Source: an uncultured archaeon
GTDB taxonomy: Archaea > Nanobdellota > Nanobdellia > Woesearchaeales > CAIVOO01
Length of the DNA stretch: 11,095 bases
Assembly (NCBI GenBank): GCA_903907555.1
Contig: CAIVOO010000053.1
Location: 1 to 11,095 of the forward strand
Direction: 5' to 3'
Positions 5,675-11,095 of this stretch are shown here, in pieces (within the stretch, counting starts at the first letter, position 1; every line of letters begins with the position of its first letter). A model generated the notes under the pieces. It did not search any database. It was given only the letters and a program-made list of their open reading frames with translations, and had not been told where the DNA came from. The position numbers and the translations under genes were made by a program.

Positions 5675-5682
5675 ATTTAAAT
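5675..5682 (-). promoter_or_regulatory. TATA box of the 209-residue protein gene
   Basis: ATTTAAAT lies within an AT-rich stretch. The predicted start near 5653 coincides with the Shine-Dalgarno site. Alternative AT boxes are close by (5661-5668 and 5689-5695), so the exact element is uncertain. Confidence 0.4.
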
Positions 5683-5722
5683 ATTATTCTATATAACACG
5701 AAATAAGCGTTTGGTTCGCAAA

Positions 5723-5734
5723 GGTTTTAAAACC
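5723..5734 (+). promoter_or_regulatory. Palindromic TATA-like element before the small membrane protein
   Basis: GGTTTTAAAACC is a perfect 12-base palindrome 62 bases upstream of the ATG at 5796. Its TTTTAAAA core could act as a TATA box for the plus strand with a leader of about 40 bases. A 6-pair hairpin (5749-5754 with 5762-5767) lies at the expected start of the transcript. Confidence 0.35.
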
Positions 5735-5795
5735 AGCACAGATAGATCAACCTGAAGATGGCAGGTTTTACACACATAAAATTGGAGGGATACTG

Positions 5796-5969
5796 ATGAA
5801 TAACGCAATTAAAATATTTTTATCGTTGATTATTGGAATAATTGGGATGATGGTGGCTAAGTATGTTCATCCAGGCTGGACCCAAAATAAACTGCTCATA
5901 TTCGGGCTGATAGTATTTGTCGTCACTGCAATACTTGCTATTCTTATTAAAAAAAACCAATGGAGGTAA
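5796..5969 (+). CDS. Small two-helix membrane protein, 57 residues
   Basis: The protein consists of two hydrophobic helices. Helix one is at about 5-20 (IKIFLSLIIGIIGMMV) and helix two at about 33-51 (LLIFGLIVFVVTAILAILI). They are joined by a short loop, AKYVHPGWTQNK, and end in a basic tail, KKNQWR. The start is well supported: a consensus GGAGG Shine-Dalgarno site lies 7 bases before the ATG, stronger than at most genes here. This layout matches many small archaeal and bacterial inner-membrane proteins of unknown function, so I name no family. It stands alone between a divergent minus-strand gene and the convergent GTPase operon. Confidence 0.72.
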   Translation: MNNAIKIFLSLIIGIIGMMVAKYVHPGWTQNKLLIFGLIVFVVTAILAILIKKNQWR

Positions 5970-6027
5970 AGGCGGTTGGAACGACTAACGAAAGCATTCC
6001 TGCATGCGATTTATGATGAACATTAAT

Positions 6028-6771
6028 TTACTTTATCTCTCCCTTCTGCCAGTCTTTCAGAATCATTCTTGCCATTCTCGATAAATCTGGAATGCCGCCT
6101 CTTTTGAGAACATTAGACTTCTTAGCAATTTCTTCTATCACTTCTTCAGGATCTTCTTTCGGCTCGACTTTGTAATACTTCTCTATCTTTCCGGGATACT
6201 CTTTCATCAGCTGCATCACAACCATGTCTGGATCTTTCTCTTTAGTAAAATCTATTGTACCTATGACTGAATGCTTGAACTCTTCTTTCTCTTTGTAAGG
6301 TATGACGCCAGGCGTATCAAGCAGCATTATCTTGTTGTCCATCTTGACTTTCATAATTCCTTTAGTATGCCCGCTAAGAACGCTTGTTGATGCAACGCTT
6401 CTGCCTTTCAATGAATTAATCAAAGAGGATTTTCCGACATTCGGATAGCCGAGAACTCCAACATAAACCTTGTCTCCTTTTCCAATACGTTTAGCTTCAA
6501 TCAGGATTCTCTGCCTGAGCAAGGTAGTTCCAAGATGCTCTTTTGCAGAAACGAACACAGCAGGATTAAGATGCCTTATCGATTTCTCAACAACATCCTT
6601 ATCCATCAAATCGCACTTGTTCACAGCGTAAATCAGCGGCTTGCCTTGCTTCCTGACCTTCCATTCAATCTCTGTATTCCTTGTCTCATCAACCATTCTT
6701 GCATCTAGAACTAGGATAATTACATCTGCATTATTGATTACATCATTGACGACTTTCCAGAAATTTTTCAT
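6028..6771 (-). CDS. Circularly permuted GTPase, YlqF/RbgA-MJ1464 type
   Basis: The GTPase motifs occur in permuted order: G4 NKCD (51-54), G5 SAK (75-77), G1 P-loop GYPNVGKS (108-115), a G2 threonine in SGHTKG (133-138), and G3 DTPG (152-155). This order defines the YlqF/YawG/MJ1464 group, whose members act mostly in ribosome assembly. A helical C-terminal domain follows, with the family-like end RGGIPDLSRMARMILKDWQKG (225-244). At 247 residues it is near the size of archaeal MJ1464-type members. The likely role is large-subunit maturation in the cytoplasm, which is a family inference. Its ATG overlaps the stop of the membrane regulator gene by four bases, so it is translated from the same message. 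Confidence 0.9.
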   Translation of the reverse strand: MKNFWKVVNDVINNADVIILVLDARMVDETRNTEIEWKVRKQGKPLIYAVNKCDLMDKDVVEKSIRHLNPAVFVSAKEHLGTTLLRQRILIEAKRIGKGDKVYVGVLGYPNVGKSSLINSLKGRSVASTSVLSGHTKGIMKVKMDNKIMLLDTPGVIPYKEKEEFKHSVIGTIDFTKEKDPDMVVMQLMKEYPGKIEKYYKVEPKEDPEEVIEEIAKKSNVLKRGGIPDLSRMARMILKDWQKGEIK

Positions 6772-7247
6772 TGCATTAACCTTATATTATTAGTCAATCC
6801 ATTCCTTTCTTTCACTATAAGATTCTTGCTTTGCAAGCTAGAAATGACTCGAGTGATTTTGACTTTCGAAAGATTCAATTTAACGACTAGTTTATTCTGC
6901 AGCATCTCCCCATTTGCATCCCTCAACGCAATTACAACCCTTTTCTCGTCGTCCTTCAGCAAAGGCAGGATTGAGTCATAGCTCTTGCCTTCTTTCTTAT
7001 GCAGTCTCGGTATTCTAACTCCGTCAGCATTGTAAAACAAGTATGTCGCAGTCGTTCCTATCAGGAAAGCGCAGACTATCAAGAGAATCGCTTCGCTTAA
7101 AGAGAAATAATCAGCAGTCTGTGTTGTAATCTCCTGGCCGGACTGCAAAACAATCTGAATCGGCTGGGGAGTAAACAGCTTGTCAAACAGCAAAATCAGT
7201 GATGCTATCAGCACGATTACAGAAATGATTGCGAAATAACGTTTCAT
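6768..7247 (-). CDS. Membrane-anchored winged-helix transcriptional regulator
   Basis: The 159-residue protein has two membrane helices, about 4-22 and 50-72. Between them is an outward-facing loop of about 27 residues (TPQPIQIVLQSGQEITTQ...). A cytoplasmic C-terminal winged helix follows at about 92-159. That domain reads LLKDDEKRVVIALRDANGEM, LQNKLVVKLNLSKVKITRVI (recognition region) and LIVKERNGLTNNIRL (wing), as in archaeal MarR/TrmB-like domains of the COG2512 type. This is a one-component sensor layout in which envelope signals would reach DNA directly. It is the first gene of a leaderless two-gene operon with the permuted GTPase. It diverges from the exporter operon, whose promoter region holds two dyads that are good candidate binding sites for this protein or a relative. 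The architecture is clear; the targets are inferred. Confidence 0.82.
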   Translation of the reverse strand: MKRYFAIISVIVLIASLILLFDKLFTPQPIQIVLQSGQEITTQTADYFSLSEAILLIVCAFLIGTTATYLFYNADGVRIPRLHKKEGKSYDSILPLLKDDEKRVVIALRDANGEMLQNKLVVKLNLSKVKITRVISSLQSKNLIVKERNGLTNNIRLMQ

Positions 7248-7267
7248 AGTAAGATTATGCTAAAAAC

Positions 7268-7276
7268 TTATATAAA
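7268..7276 (-). promoter_or_regulatory. TATA box of the regulator/GTPase operon
   Basis: The minus strand reads CTTTATATAAG here, a near-consensus archaeal TATA box. It lies about 25 bases before the ATG at 7247, so the transcript is probably leaderless. Confidence 0.6.
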
Positions 7277-7282
7277 GCTTGT

Positions 7283-7302
7283 GGTTTCACAAATATGAAA
7301 CC
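7283..7302. promoter_or_regulatory. Operator-like dyad between divergent promoters
   Basis: GGTTTCA-CAAATA-TGAAACC is a perfect 7-base inverted repeat with a 6-base spacer. It lies 7 bases upstream of the minus-strand TATA box. The half-site GTTTCA recurs in direct orientation at 7303-7308 and 7326-7331; the copy GTTTCAC at 7284 and the one at 7326 are exactly 42 bases (four helical turns) apart. Confidence 0.55.
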
Positions 7303-7313
7303 GTTTCAGCGAA

Positions 7314-7322
7314 TTAATATAT
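7314..7322 (+). promoter_or_regulatory. TATA box of the exporter operon
   Basis: TTAATATAT would place the transcription start near 7344, about 14 bases before the ATG at 7358, just enough room for the Shine-Dalgarno site. Confidence 0.5.
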
Positions 7323-7328
7323 GCTGTT

Positions 7329-7352
7329 TCACCTTAATAGCACATAAGGTGA
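7329..7352. promoter_or_regulatory. Operator-like dyad over the exporter transcription start and ribosome site
   Basis: TCACCTTA-ATAGCACA-TAAGGTGA is a perfect 8-base inverted repeat with an 8-base spacer. It covers the predicted transcription start (about 7344) and the AGGTGA Shine-Dalgarno site. A protein bound here would block initiation; if transcription starts further upstream, the RNA form would hide the ribosome site. Confidence 0.55.
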
Positions 7353-7357
7353 TACTA

Positions 7358-7789
7358 ATGAAATCAAAAATGAACAAATATAAAATATTGGCAGCAGTTG
7401 TAGTTGTAATATTCGCAGTAATTCTGGCATATGGGATATTCCAGCACTACCACTTCAAGGCATCATTCGTCAAATTGAGTGATACGCAAATAAGCGAGGC
7501 AAAAAGCATTGCAATTCAGGATTTGGAGAGCAGGGGAGAAAATGCTTCTGACTACAAAGTCAACGTGATGCCTGAAATGAGGCGAAACAGCAGGGGCAAT
7601 CAGACAGAGGCAATAGCGCAGGTTTCTTTCACGAAAGAGAACAAGGAGCAGTTCTATCTCATTGACTTGAACTCTGACAGCATAATGATGCGCTCGCAGA
7701 CAGAGCATTACGGCAATTTCACGCCCCAGAATGAGCCTCTGAAGGACTCAAGATGGTTCCATACAGGATTCATGCCAAGAAATAAATGA
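7358..7789 (+). CDS. Membrane-anchored PepSY-like protein, first gene of exporter operon
   Basis: The start at 7358 is chosen because AGGTGA precedes it by 5 bases and a TATA box fits. The longer frame from 7295 would begin inside the promoter dyads. The 143-residue product has a short basic start, one membrane helix (about 9-27) and an extracellular domain. That domain (LSDTQISEAKSIAIQDLESRGENASDYKV..., then IAQVSFTKENKEQFYLIDLNSDSIM) alternates a helix with a strand-turn-strand in the manner of PepSY domains. No cysteine or catalytic motif is seen, and the C-terminus is aromatic and basic. Its stop overlaps the ATG of the ATPase gene, so it is coupled to the exporter. It may sense or hold the exported substrate at the outer face. 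The PepSY resemblance is moderate; the function is inferred from position. Confidence 0.72.
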   Translation: MKSKMNKYKILAAVVVVIFAVILAYGIFQHYHFKASFVKLSDTQISEAKSIAIQDLESRGENASDYKVNVMPEMRRNSRGNQTEAIAQVSFTKENKEQFYLIDLNSDSIMMRSQTEHYGNFTPQNEPLKDSRWFHTGFMPRNK

Positions 7790-8499
7790 TTATGAACAAA
7801 AAATCCAAGGAAATAATACTCCGACTTCAGAATGTTTGGAAAATCTACAACATGGGAGAAGTAGAAGTTCCAGCCCTTAGGGGAGTAAGCGTCGACATAA
7901 AGAAAGGAGATTTCGTTGCGATAATAGGAGCTTCAGGAAGCGGAAAGTCAACAATGATGAATCTCATAGGCTGCCTGGACACGCCAACAAAGGGAAGCAT
8001 TTACCTGAAATCGCAGGACATAAGCCACCTTTCAGAATCAGACTTGGCATCTTTCAGGGGGGAGACAATCGGCTTCATATTCCAGCAGTACAACCTGATA
8101 CCGACAATGACTGCATTTGAAAACGTGCTGCTTCCAATGGAATTTTTGGAATACACTGACCAGGAAGCTGCTGACAGGGCCAGGAAAATTTTGAAAATAG
8201 TCGGATTAGGGGAAAAGATGAGCAACAGGCCGACGCAGCTTTCAGGAGGAGAGCAGCAGAGGGTGTCAATAGCAAGGAGCCTGGCTGCAAACCCTGAAAT
8301 AATACTTGCAGACGAGCCGACAGGGGCGCTTGACAGCGCAACAGGGCAAGAGGTCCTGAAAATGCTTCACAAATTGTGGAGCGAGGAAGGAAAAACCATC
8401 ATAGTGGTAACCCACGATATCAGCTTGACAAAATATGCTCAAACAATTATCGAATTAAAAGACGGACAGATAGTCGGAAATAAGGAGGTAAAAAAATGA
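7786..8499 (+). CDS. MacB/LolD-type ABC transporter ATPase
   Basis: The 237-residue nucleotide-binding subunit shows all expected motifs: Walker A GASGSGKST (48-56), the Q-loop in FQQYNL (99-104), signature LSGGEQQR (152-159), Walker B IILADEP with catalytic Glu177, the D-loop ALDS, and the H-loop His210. The IGCLDTPTKG and FQQYNLIPTMTAFENV patches are typical of the MacB/LolD/FtsE group, which drives mechanotransmission across the membrane without moving the substrate through it. It would pair with the permease encoded two genes downstream. The start overlaps the upstream stop (ATGA); a second ATG two codons on is an alternative. The gene's end overlaps the COG1361 gene, whose strong Shine-Dalgarno site lies inside it. 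Confidence 0.93.
   Translation: MIMNKKSKEIILRLQNVWKIYNMGEVEVPALRGVSVDIKKGDFVAIIGASGSGKSTMMNLIGCLDTPTKGSIYLKSQDISHLSESDLASFRGETIGFIFQQYNLIPTMTAFENVLLPMEFLEYTDQEAADRARKILKIVGLGEKMSNRPTQLSGGEQQRVSIARSLAANPEIILADEPTGALDSATGQEVLKMLHKLWSEEGKTIIVVTHDISLTKYAQTIIELKDGQIVGNKEVKK
8483..8488 (+). promoter_or_regulatory. Strong ribosome binding site for the COG1361 gene
   Basis: GGAGGT lies inside the last codons of the ATPase gene, 7 bases before the ATG at 8496. It is the strongest such site in the exporter operon, which suggests high translation of the secreted component relative to the ATPase. Confidence 0.6.
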
Positions 8500-9881
8500 A
8501 AAAATTAACAAGCTTATTATTAATATTTGTCATGACTCTGATGATTTTGCAGACATACTCAGCGTATGCAAAAAATTCAGGCGACGTTTCAGGCATACAG
8601 GTTAACCTGATAAACATCGATCCAAATCCTGCACTTGCAGGAAATATTGCAGATGCAAAGCTTGCAATCTGGAACATACAGGCAGGGCCTGCAGAGAATT
8701 TTACTGTGGAATTCATTCCATCATACCCGTTCACACTGGTTCCAGGAGAGGATGCAGTGCAGAGCCTTGGCACAATAAACAGCTATCAGGGAAATTACAA
8801 TTCAAAATATTCCTACGCAATCAACTATAAAGTCATGGTTGACAAGGATGCGCCTGTAGGTACTTACGAATTGAAAGTCAGATACAATTATGACGGGATT
8901 AAGTCTCCTACAGAGCAGGGCGTCATGGTTGATGTCAAAGCCAGGGAGAATGCAGAAATAATCCACATAGACAAGACAGTTCTTATCCCTGGAAACCAGA
9001 GCACGATGAAATTCACGATTAACAATGTTGGAAATGCTCCGTTAAAGGATTTGACTTTCAGCTGGAGCAATGCTGACAAGGTAATACTTCCTGTCGGAAG
9101 CGACAACACAAGATACATTTCATATTTAGGTATTGGCCAAAGCACGGAAATAGAATATGATGTTATGGCTGACACGACTGCAACTCCTGGGCTGTACAAG
9201 CTTGACTTGAATCTCACTTACCACAACAGCCTGGCGAACTCATCAAATGCAGTTAATACAATTTCCACGATAGCAGGAGTATACGTCGGTGGAACTACTG
9301 ATTTTGATGTTGCTTTCTCAGACAATACCAACGGGCAGACATCATTCAGCGTCGCCAACATCGGAAGCAATCCTGCGTATTCTGTATCTGTGATGATTCC
9401 TGAGCAGAGGACATGGAGCGTTACAGGTTCAAATTCTGTAATCATAGGAAACCTCAACAAGGGCGATTACACGATTGCAAGCTTCAAGATGCAGTCTGCA
9501 TTTTCAGCAAACACTACAAGGACTGGAAGAAACATGAATTTCGCCGATAATCCTGATTTTGCAGGAAACTTCACGCCGCAGATGCGCAATGCCTCGTCGC
9601 CAAACATGATTCTGGTGCAGGTTGCGTACACAGACACGATGGGCGGGCGGAATGTTGTGGAGAAAGAAGTCAATCTGGGAATGCAGAGCATGAATTCGAC
9701 CAGCGCAGGATTTGCTCGAGGAGCAGCAACAACCCAGCAGAGCTTTTTCGTGACATACGAATGGTACATTGTGGCATTGGTGATAATTGCTGCAGCTTAC
9801 ATTTTTTATAAAAAATACATTGAAAAAAAGATACTTGACGGCAGCCTAAAGATGCCTGAGCTCAAAACAAAGAGGAAATAA
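8496..9881 (+). CDS. Secreted, membrane-anchored COG1361 S-layer-type protein of the exporter
   Basis: The 461-residue protein has a signal peptide (hydrophobic 4-19, likely cut near SAYA at 22-25). Three beta-sandwich regions follow, at about 33-148, 153-260 and 267-395. They carry CARDB/NEW1-like phrases such as IDPNPALAGN, FTINNVGNAPLKDLTFSW and FSVANIGSNPAYSVSV, typical of COG1361. A membrane helix lies at about 422-438, followed by a basic cytoplasmic tail. Several N-x-S/T sequons (NFT, NQS, NSS, NTT, NAS, NST) fit archaeal surface glycosylation. It sits between the ATPase and permease genes and is coupled to the ATPase by a four-base overlap. In bacterial MacAB a MacA adaptor occupies this role. 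Here no coiled-coil or lipoyl adaptor is present, so this protein may act as the outer partner of the permease. Its exact task is inferred. Confidence 0.85.
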   Translation: MKKLTSLLLIFVMTLMILQTYSAYAKNSGDVSGIQVNLINIDPNPALAGNIADAKLAIWNIQAGPAENFTVEFIPSYPFTLVPGEDAVQSLGTINSYQGNYNSKYSYAINYKVMVDKDAPVGTYELKVRYNYDGIKSPTEQGVMVDVKARENAEIIHIDKTVLIPGNQSTMKFTINNVGNAPLKDLTFSWSNADKVILPVGSDNTRYISYLGIGQSTEIEYDVMADTTATPGLYKLDLNLTYHNSLANSSNAVNTISTIAGVYVGGTTDFDVAFSDNTNGQTSFSVANIGSNPAYSVSVMIPEQRTWSVTGSNSVIIGNLNKGDYTIASFKMQSAFSANTTRTGRNMNFADNPDFAGNFTPQMRNASSPNMILVQVAYTDTMGGRNVVEKEVNLGMQSMNSTSAGFARGAATTQQSFFVTYEWYIVALVIIAAAYIFYKKYIEKKILDGSLKMPELKTKRK

Positions 9882-9887
9882 GCGTAG

Positions 9888-11095
9888 ATGAAACTGACAA
9901 AATGCTTCAAGCAGGCATTCAGCCTGGTGCTTCACAGCAAGCTTAGGAGCTGGCTGACTATTTTAGGGATAATAATCGGCGTGGGCGCAGTCGTTGCAAT
10001 CATGTCCATAGGCGCAGGCATGCAGGAAATGCTGAATGCCCAGCTTAGCGGGCTTGGCGGAGACATAGTATCAATATCCCCTGGATTCTCCAGAGGAGGA
10101 GAGTTTTTCGGACCGAGAGGAGAAGGAGGAGGCGCAAGAGCAACTACCAAGCCAATAGTTCTCGACAGGACAGATCTTCAGGCGCTCAAGGGAGTGCCAG
10201 ACATATTATACATAGACACGGAAATCAGGGGCAGCACAAATACTTCTTATCTTGGAAAGACAGGGCAGATTTCTGTGACAGGGGTTGACCAGAAAGTCTG
10301 GGCCCAGATAACCACAACCAAAATCGGCTCAGGCAGGATGCTTGATTCTGCAGACCAGAACGTGGTTGTTATCGGTGGTAGGCTTGCATCCTCATTTTTC
10401 AGCCAGCCTGTCGGGATAAATAACATGATTACCATAGCAGGCAGCGCTTTCCGGGTTGTCGGAATACTTGACGACCAGTCAAACAGCGTTTACATGCCGA
10501 TACAGATGGCATATCAGGTTATTTCTGACAAAATCAATGGGCAGTATGACACTCTTGTCGTCAAGATAAAAACCCAGGAACAGCTTGATACAGACATAAC
10601 AAACATGCAGAACAGGCTTATGATTTCAAGGCATGTCACTTCAAAAAACATGGATTTTTCCATATTCTCGAGCAAGCAGATGCAGGAGACAAGGGCAGCA
10701 ACAATGAGCACAGTGAGCTCATTTCTCCTGGCGCTGGCAGCAGTCTCATTAATAGTGGGAGCCATAGGAATAGCAAACACAATGTTCACGTCTGTGCTTG
10801 AAAAAACCAAGGAAATAGGAATAATGAAAGCAATAGGCGCGAGAAATCACGACATAATGCTAATATTTTTATTTAACGCAGCATTGATAGGGCTGATAGG
10901 CGGCATTTTAGGAATAATATTAGGAAGCCTGCTGTCAGGAATGCTGCCTATGCTTATGGGAGGAGTTCAAATCGGAAGAGGCGGGCTTGTTGGTGTAGTA
11001 ACATTAAATTCCGTGATTATGGCATTGGGAGTATCGATAGGAGTCGGCATAATTGCCGGGATAATCCCAGCATATCAGGCATCAAAATTAAAACC
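9888..11095 (+). CDS. MacB-type ABC transporter permease (3' end cut by window)
   Basis: From the ATG, 402 complete codons are visible with no stop. The layout is that of MacB/LolC permeases. A first membrane helix at about 22-44 (LTILGIIIGVGAVVAIMSIG) precedes a large extracellular MacB-type core at about 45-270. An FtsX domain follows, with three helices at about 278-300, 324-352 and 370-394. The cytoplasmic coupling helix EKTKEIGIMKAIGAR (305-319) is the family's ATPase contact. The window ends in IIPAYQASKLKP, which in relatives lies only a few residues before the C-terminus, so very little is missing. An unusual glycine/arginine-rich insert lies at 66-84. It follows the COG1361 gene by 6 bases. 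With the ATPase it should form the exporter pump for a peptide, lipid or envelope substrate. Confidence 0.9.
   Translation, partial: MKLTKCFKQAFSLVLHSKLRSWLTILGIIIGVGAVVAIMSIGAGMQEMLNAQLSGLGGDIVSISPGFSRGGEFFGPRGEGGGARATTKPIVLDRTDLQALKGVPDILYIDTEIRGSTNTSYLGKTGQISVTGVDQKVWAQITTTKIGSGRMLDSADQNVVVIGGRLASSFFSQPVGINNMITIAGSAFRVVGILDDQSNSVYMPIQMAYQVISDKINGQYDTLVVKIKTQEQLDTDITNMQNRLMISRHVTSKNMDFSIFSSKQMQETRAATMSTVSSFLLALAAVSLIVGAIGIANTMFTSVLEKTKEIGIMKAIGARNHDIMLIFLFNAALIGLIGGILGIILGSLLSGMLPMLMGGVQIGRGGLVGVVTLNSVIMALGVSIGVGIIAGIIPAYQASKLK

Noticed and set aside
5728..5776. Possible H/ACA-like small RNA (TAAAACC with GGTTTTA followed by ACACA)
   Set aside because: The foldback is too short for an H/ACA hairpin, lacks a K-turn, and competes with another hairpin using the same bases.
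7295..7357. Upstream ATG extending the PepSY-like protein by 21 residues
   Set aside because: It lies inside the promoter dyads and before the predicted transcription start, while the ATG at 7358 has a clear ribosome site.
1..11095. Insertion sequences, CRISPR arrays, rRNA, tRNA
   Set aside because: No transposase frame, spaced direct repeat array or conserved RNA gene sequence was seen on either strand.

Overview
The window looks like archaeal chromosome. AT-rich TATA boxes sit about 25 bases before starts, several transcripts look leaderless, and Shine-Dalgarno sites are of the GGTGA/GGAGG type. Family content is also archaeal: a two-aspartate archaeal prepilin peptidase, a DUF5679 zinc-ribbon-like miniprotein, a circularly permuted YlqF-type GTPase, and a MacB exporter paired with a COG1361 S-layer-type protein. 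The many small orphan genes and this mixture suggest a DPANN lineage (Woesearchaeota/Pacearchaeota-like). That placement is an inference from family recognition, not from a marker gene. I see no mobile element, CRISPR array, rRNA or tRNA.

Left part (1-1457, plus strand): two tandem HIT-family proteins 2 bases apart, the first cut by the window edge. Both have lost the central (nucleophilic) histidine of the HIT triad. The first also carries a C-terminal Ada-like zinc-binding segment. A 50-residue DUF5679 protein follows, with its own TATA box inside the end of the second HIT gene, and then a T-rich terminator.

Middle part (1472-5641, minus strand): two overlapping hypothetical genes; a prepilin peptidase preceded by a coupled helical microprotein; an HD-GYP-like phosphohydrolase; an orphan ParA ATPase; and an orphan 209-residue protein. 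The bases between the ParA promoter and its start codon fold into a compact four-way-junction structure of 112 bases. It is made almost entirely of Watson-Crick pairs and I do not recognise it. It is the best candidate for an undescribed element in the window. A small plus-strand two-helix membrane protein (5796-5969) follows in the next intergenic region.

Right part (6028-11095): a minus-strand operon (membrane-anchored winged-helix regulator, then permuted GTPase) diverges from a plus-strand exporter operon. The exporter operon encodes a membrane-anchored PepSY-like protein, a MacB/LolD-type ATPase, a large secreted COG1361 protein and a MacB-type permease, the last cut by the right edge just short of its expected C-terminus. 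The roughly 110-base divergent region holds two perfect dyads and repeated GTTTCA half-sites between and over the two promoters. This suggests that the membrane-tethered regulator controls the exporter and itself. The COG1361 protein occupies the place that the MacA adaptor has in bacteria, so the block can be read as an archaeal envelope exporter with its own one-component sensor-regulator.
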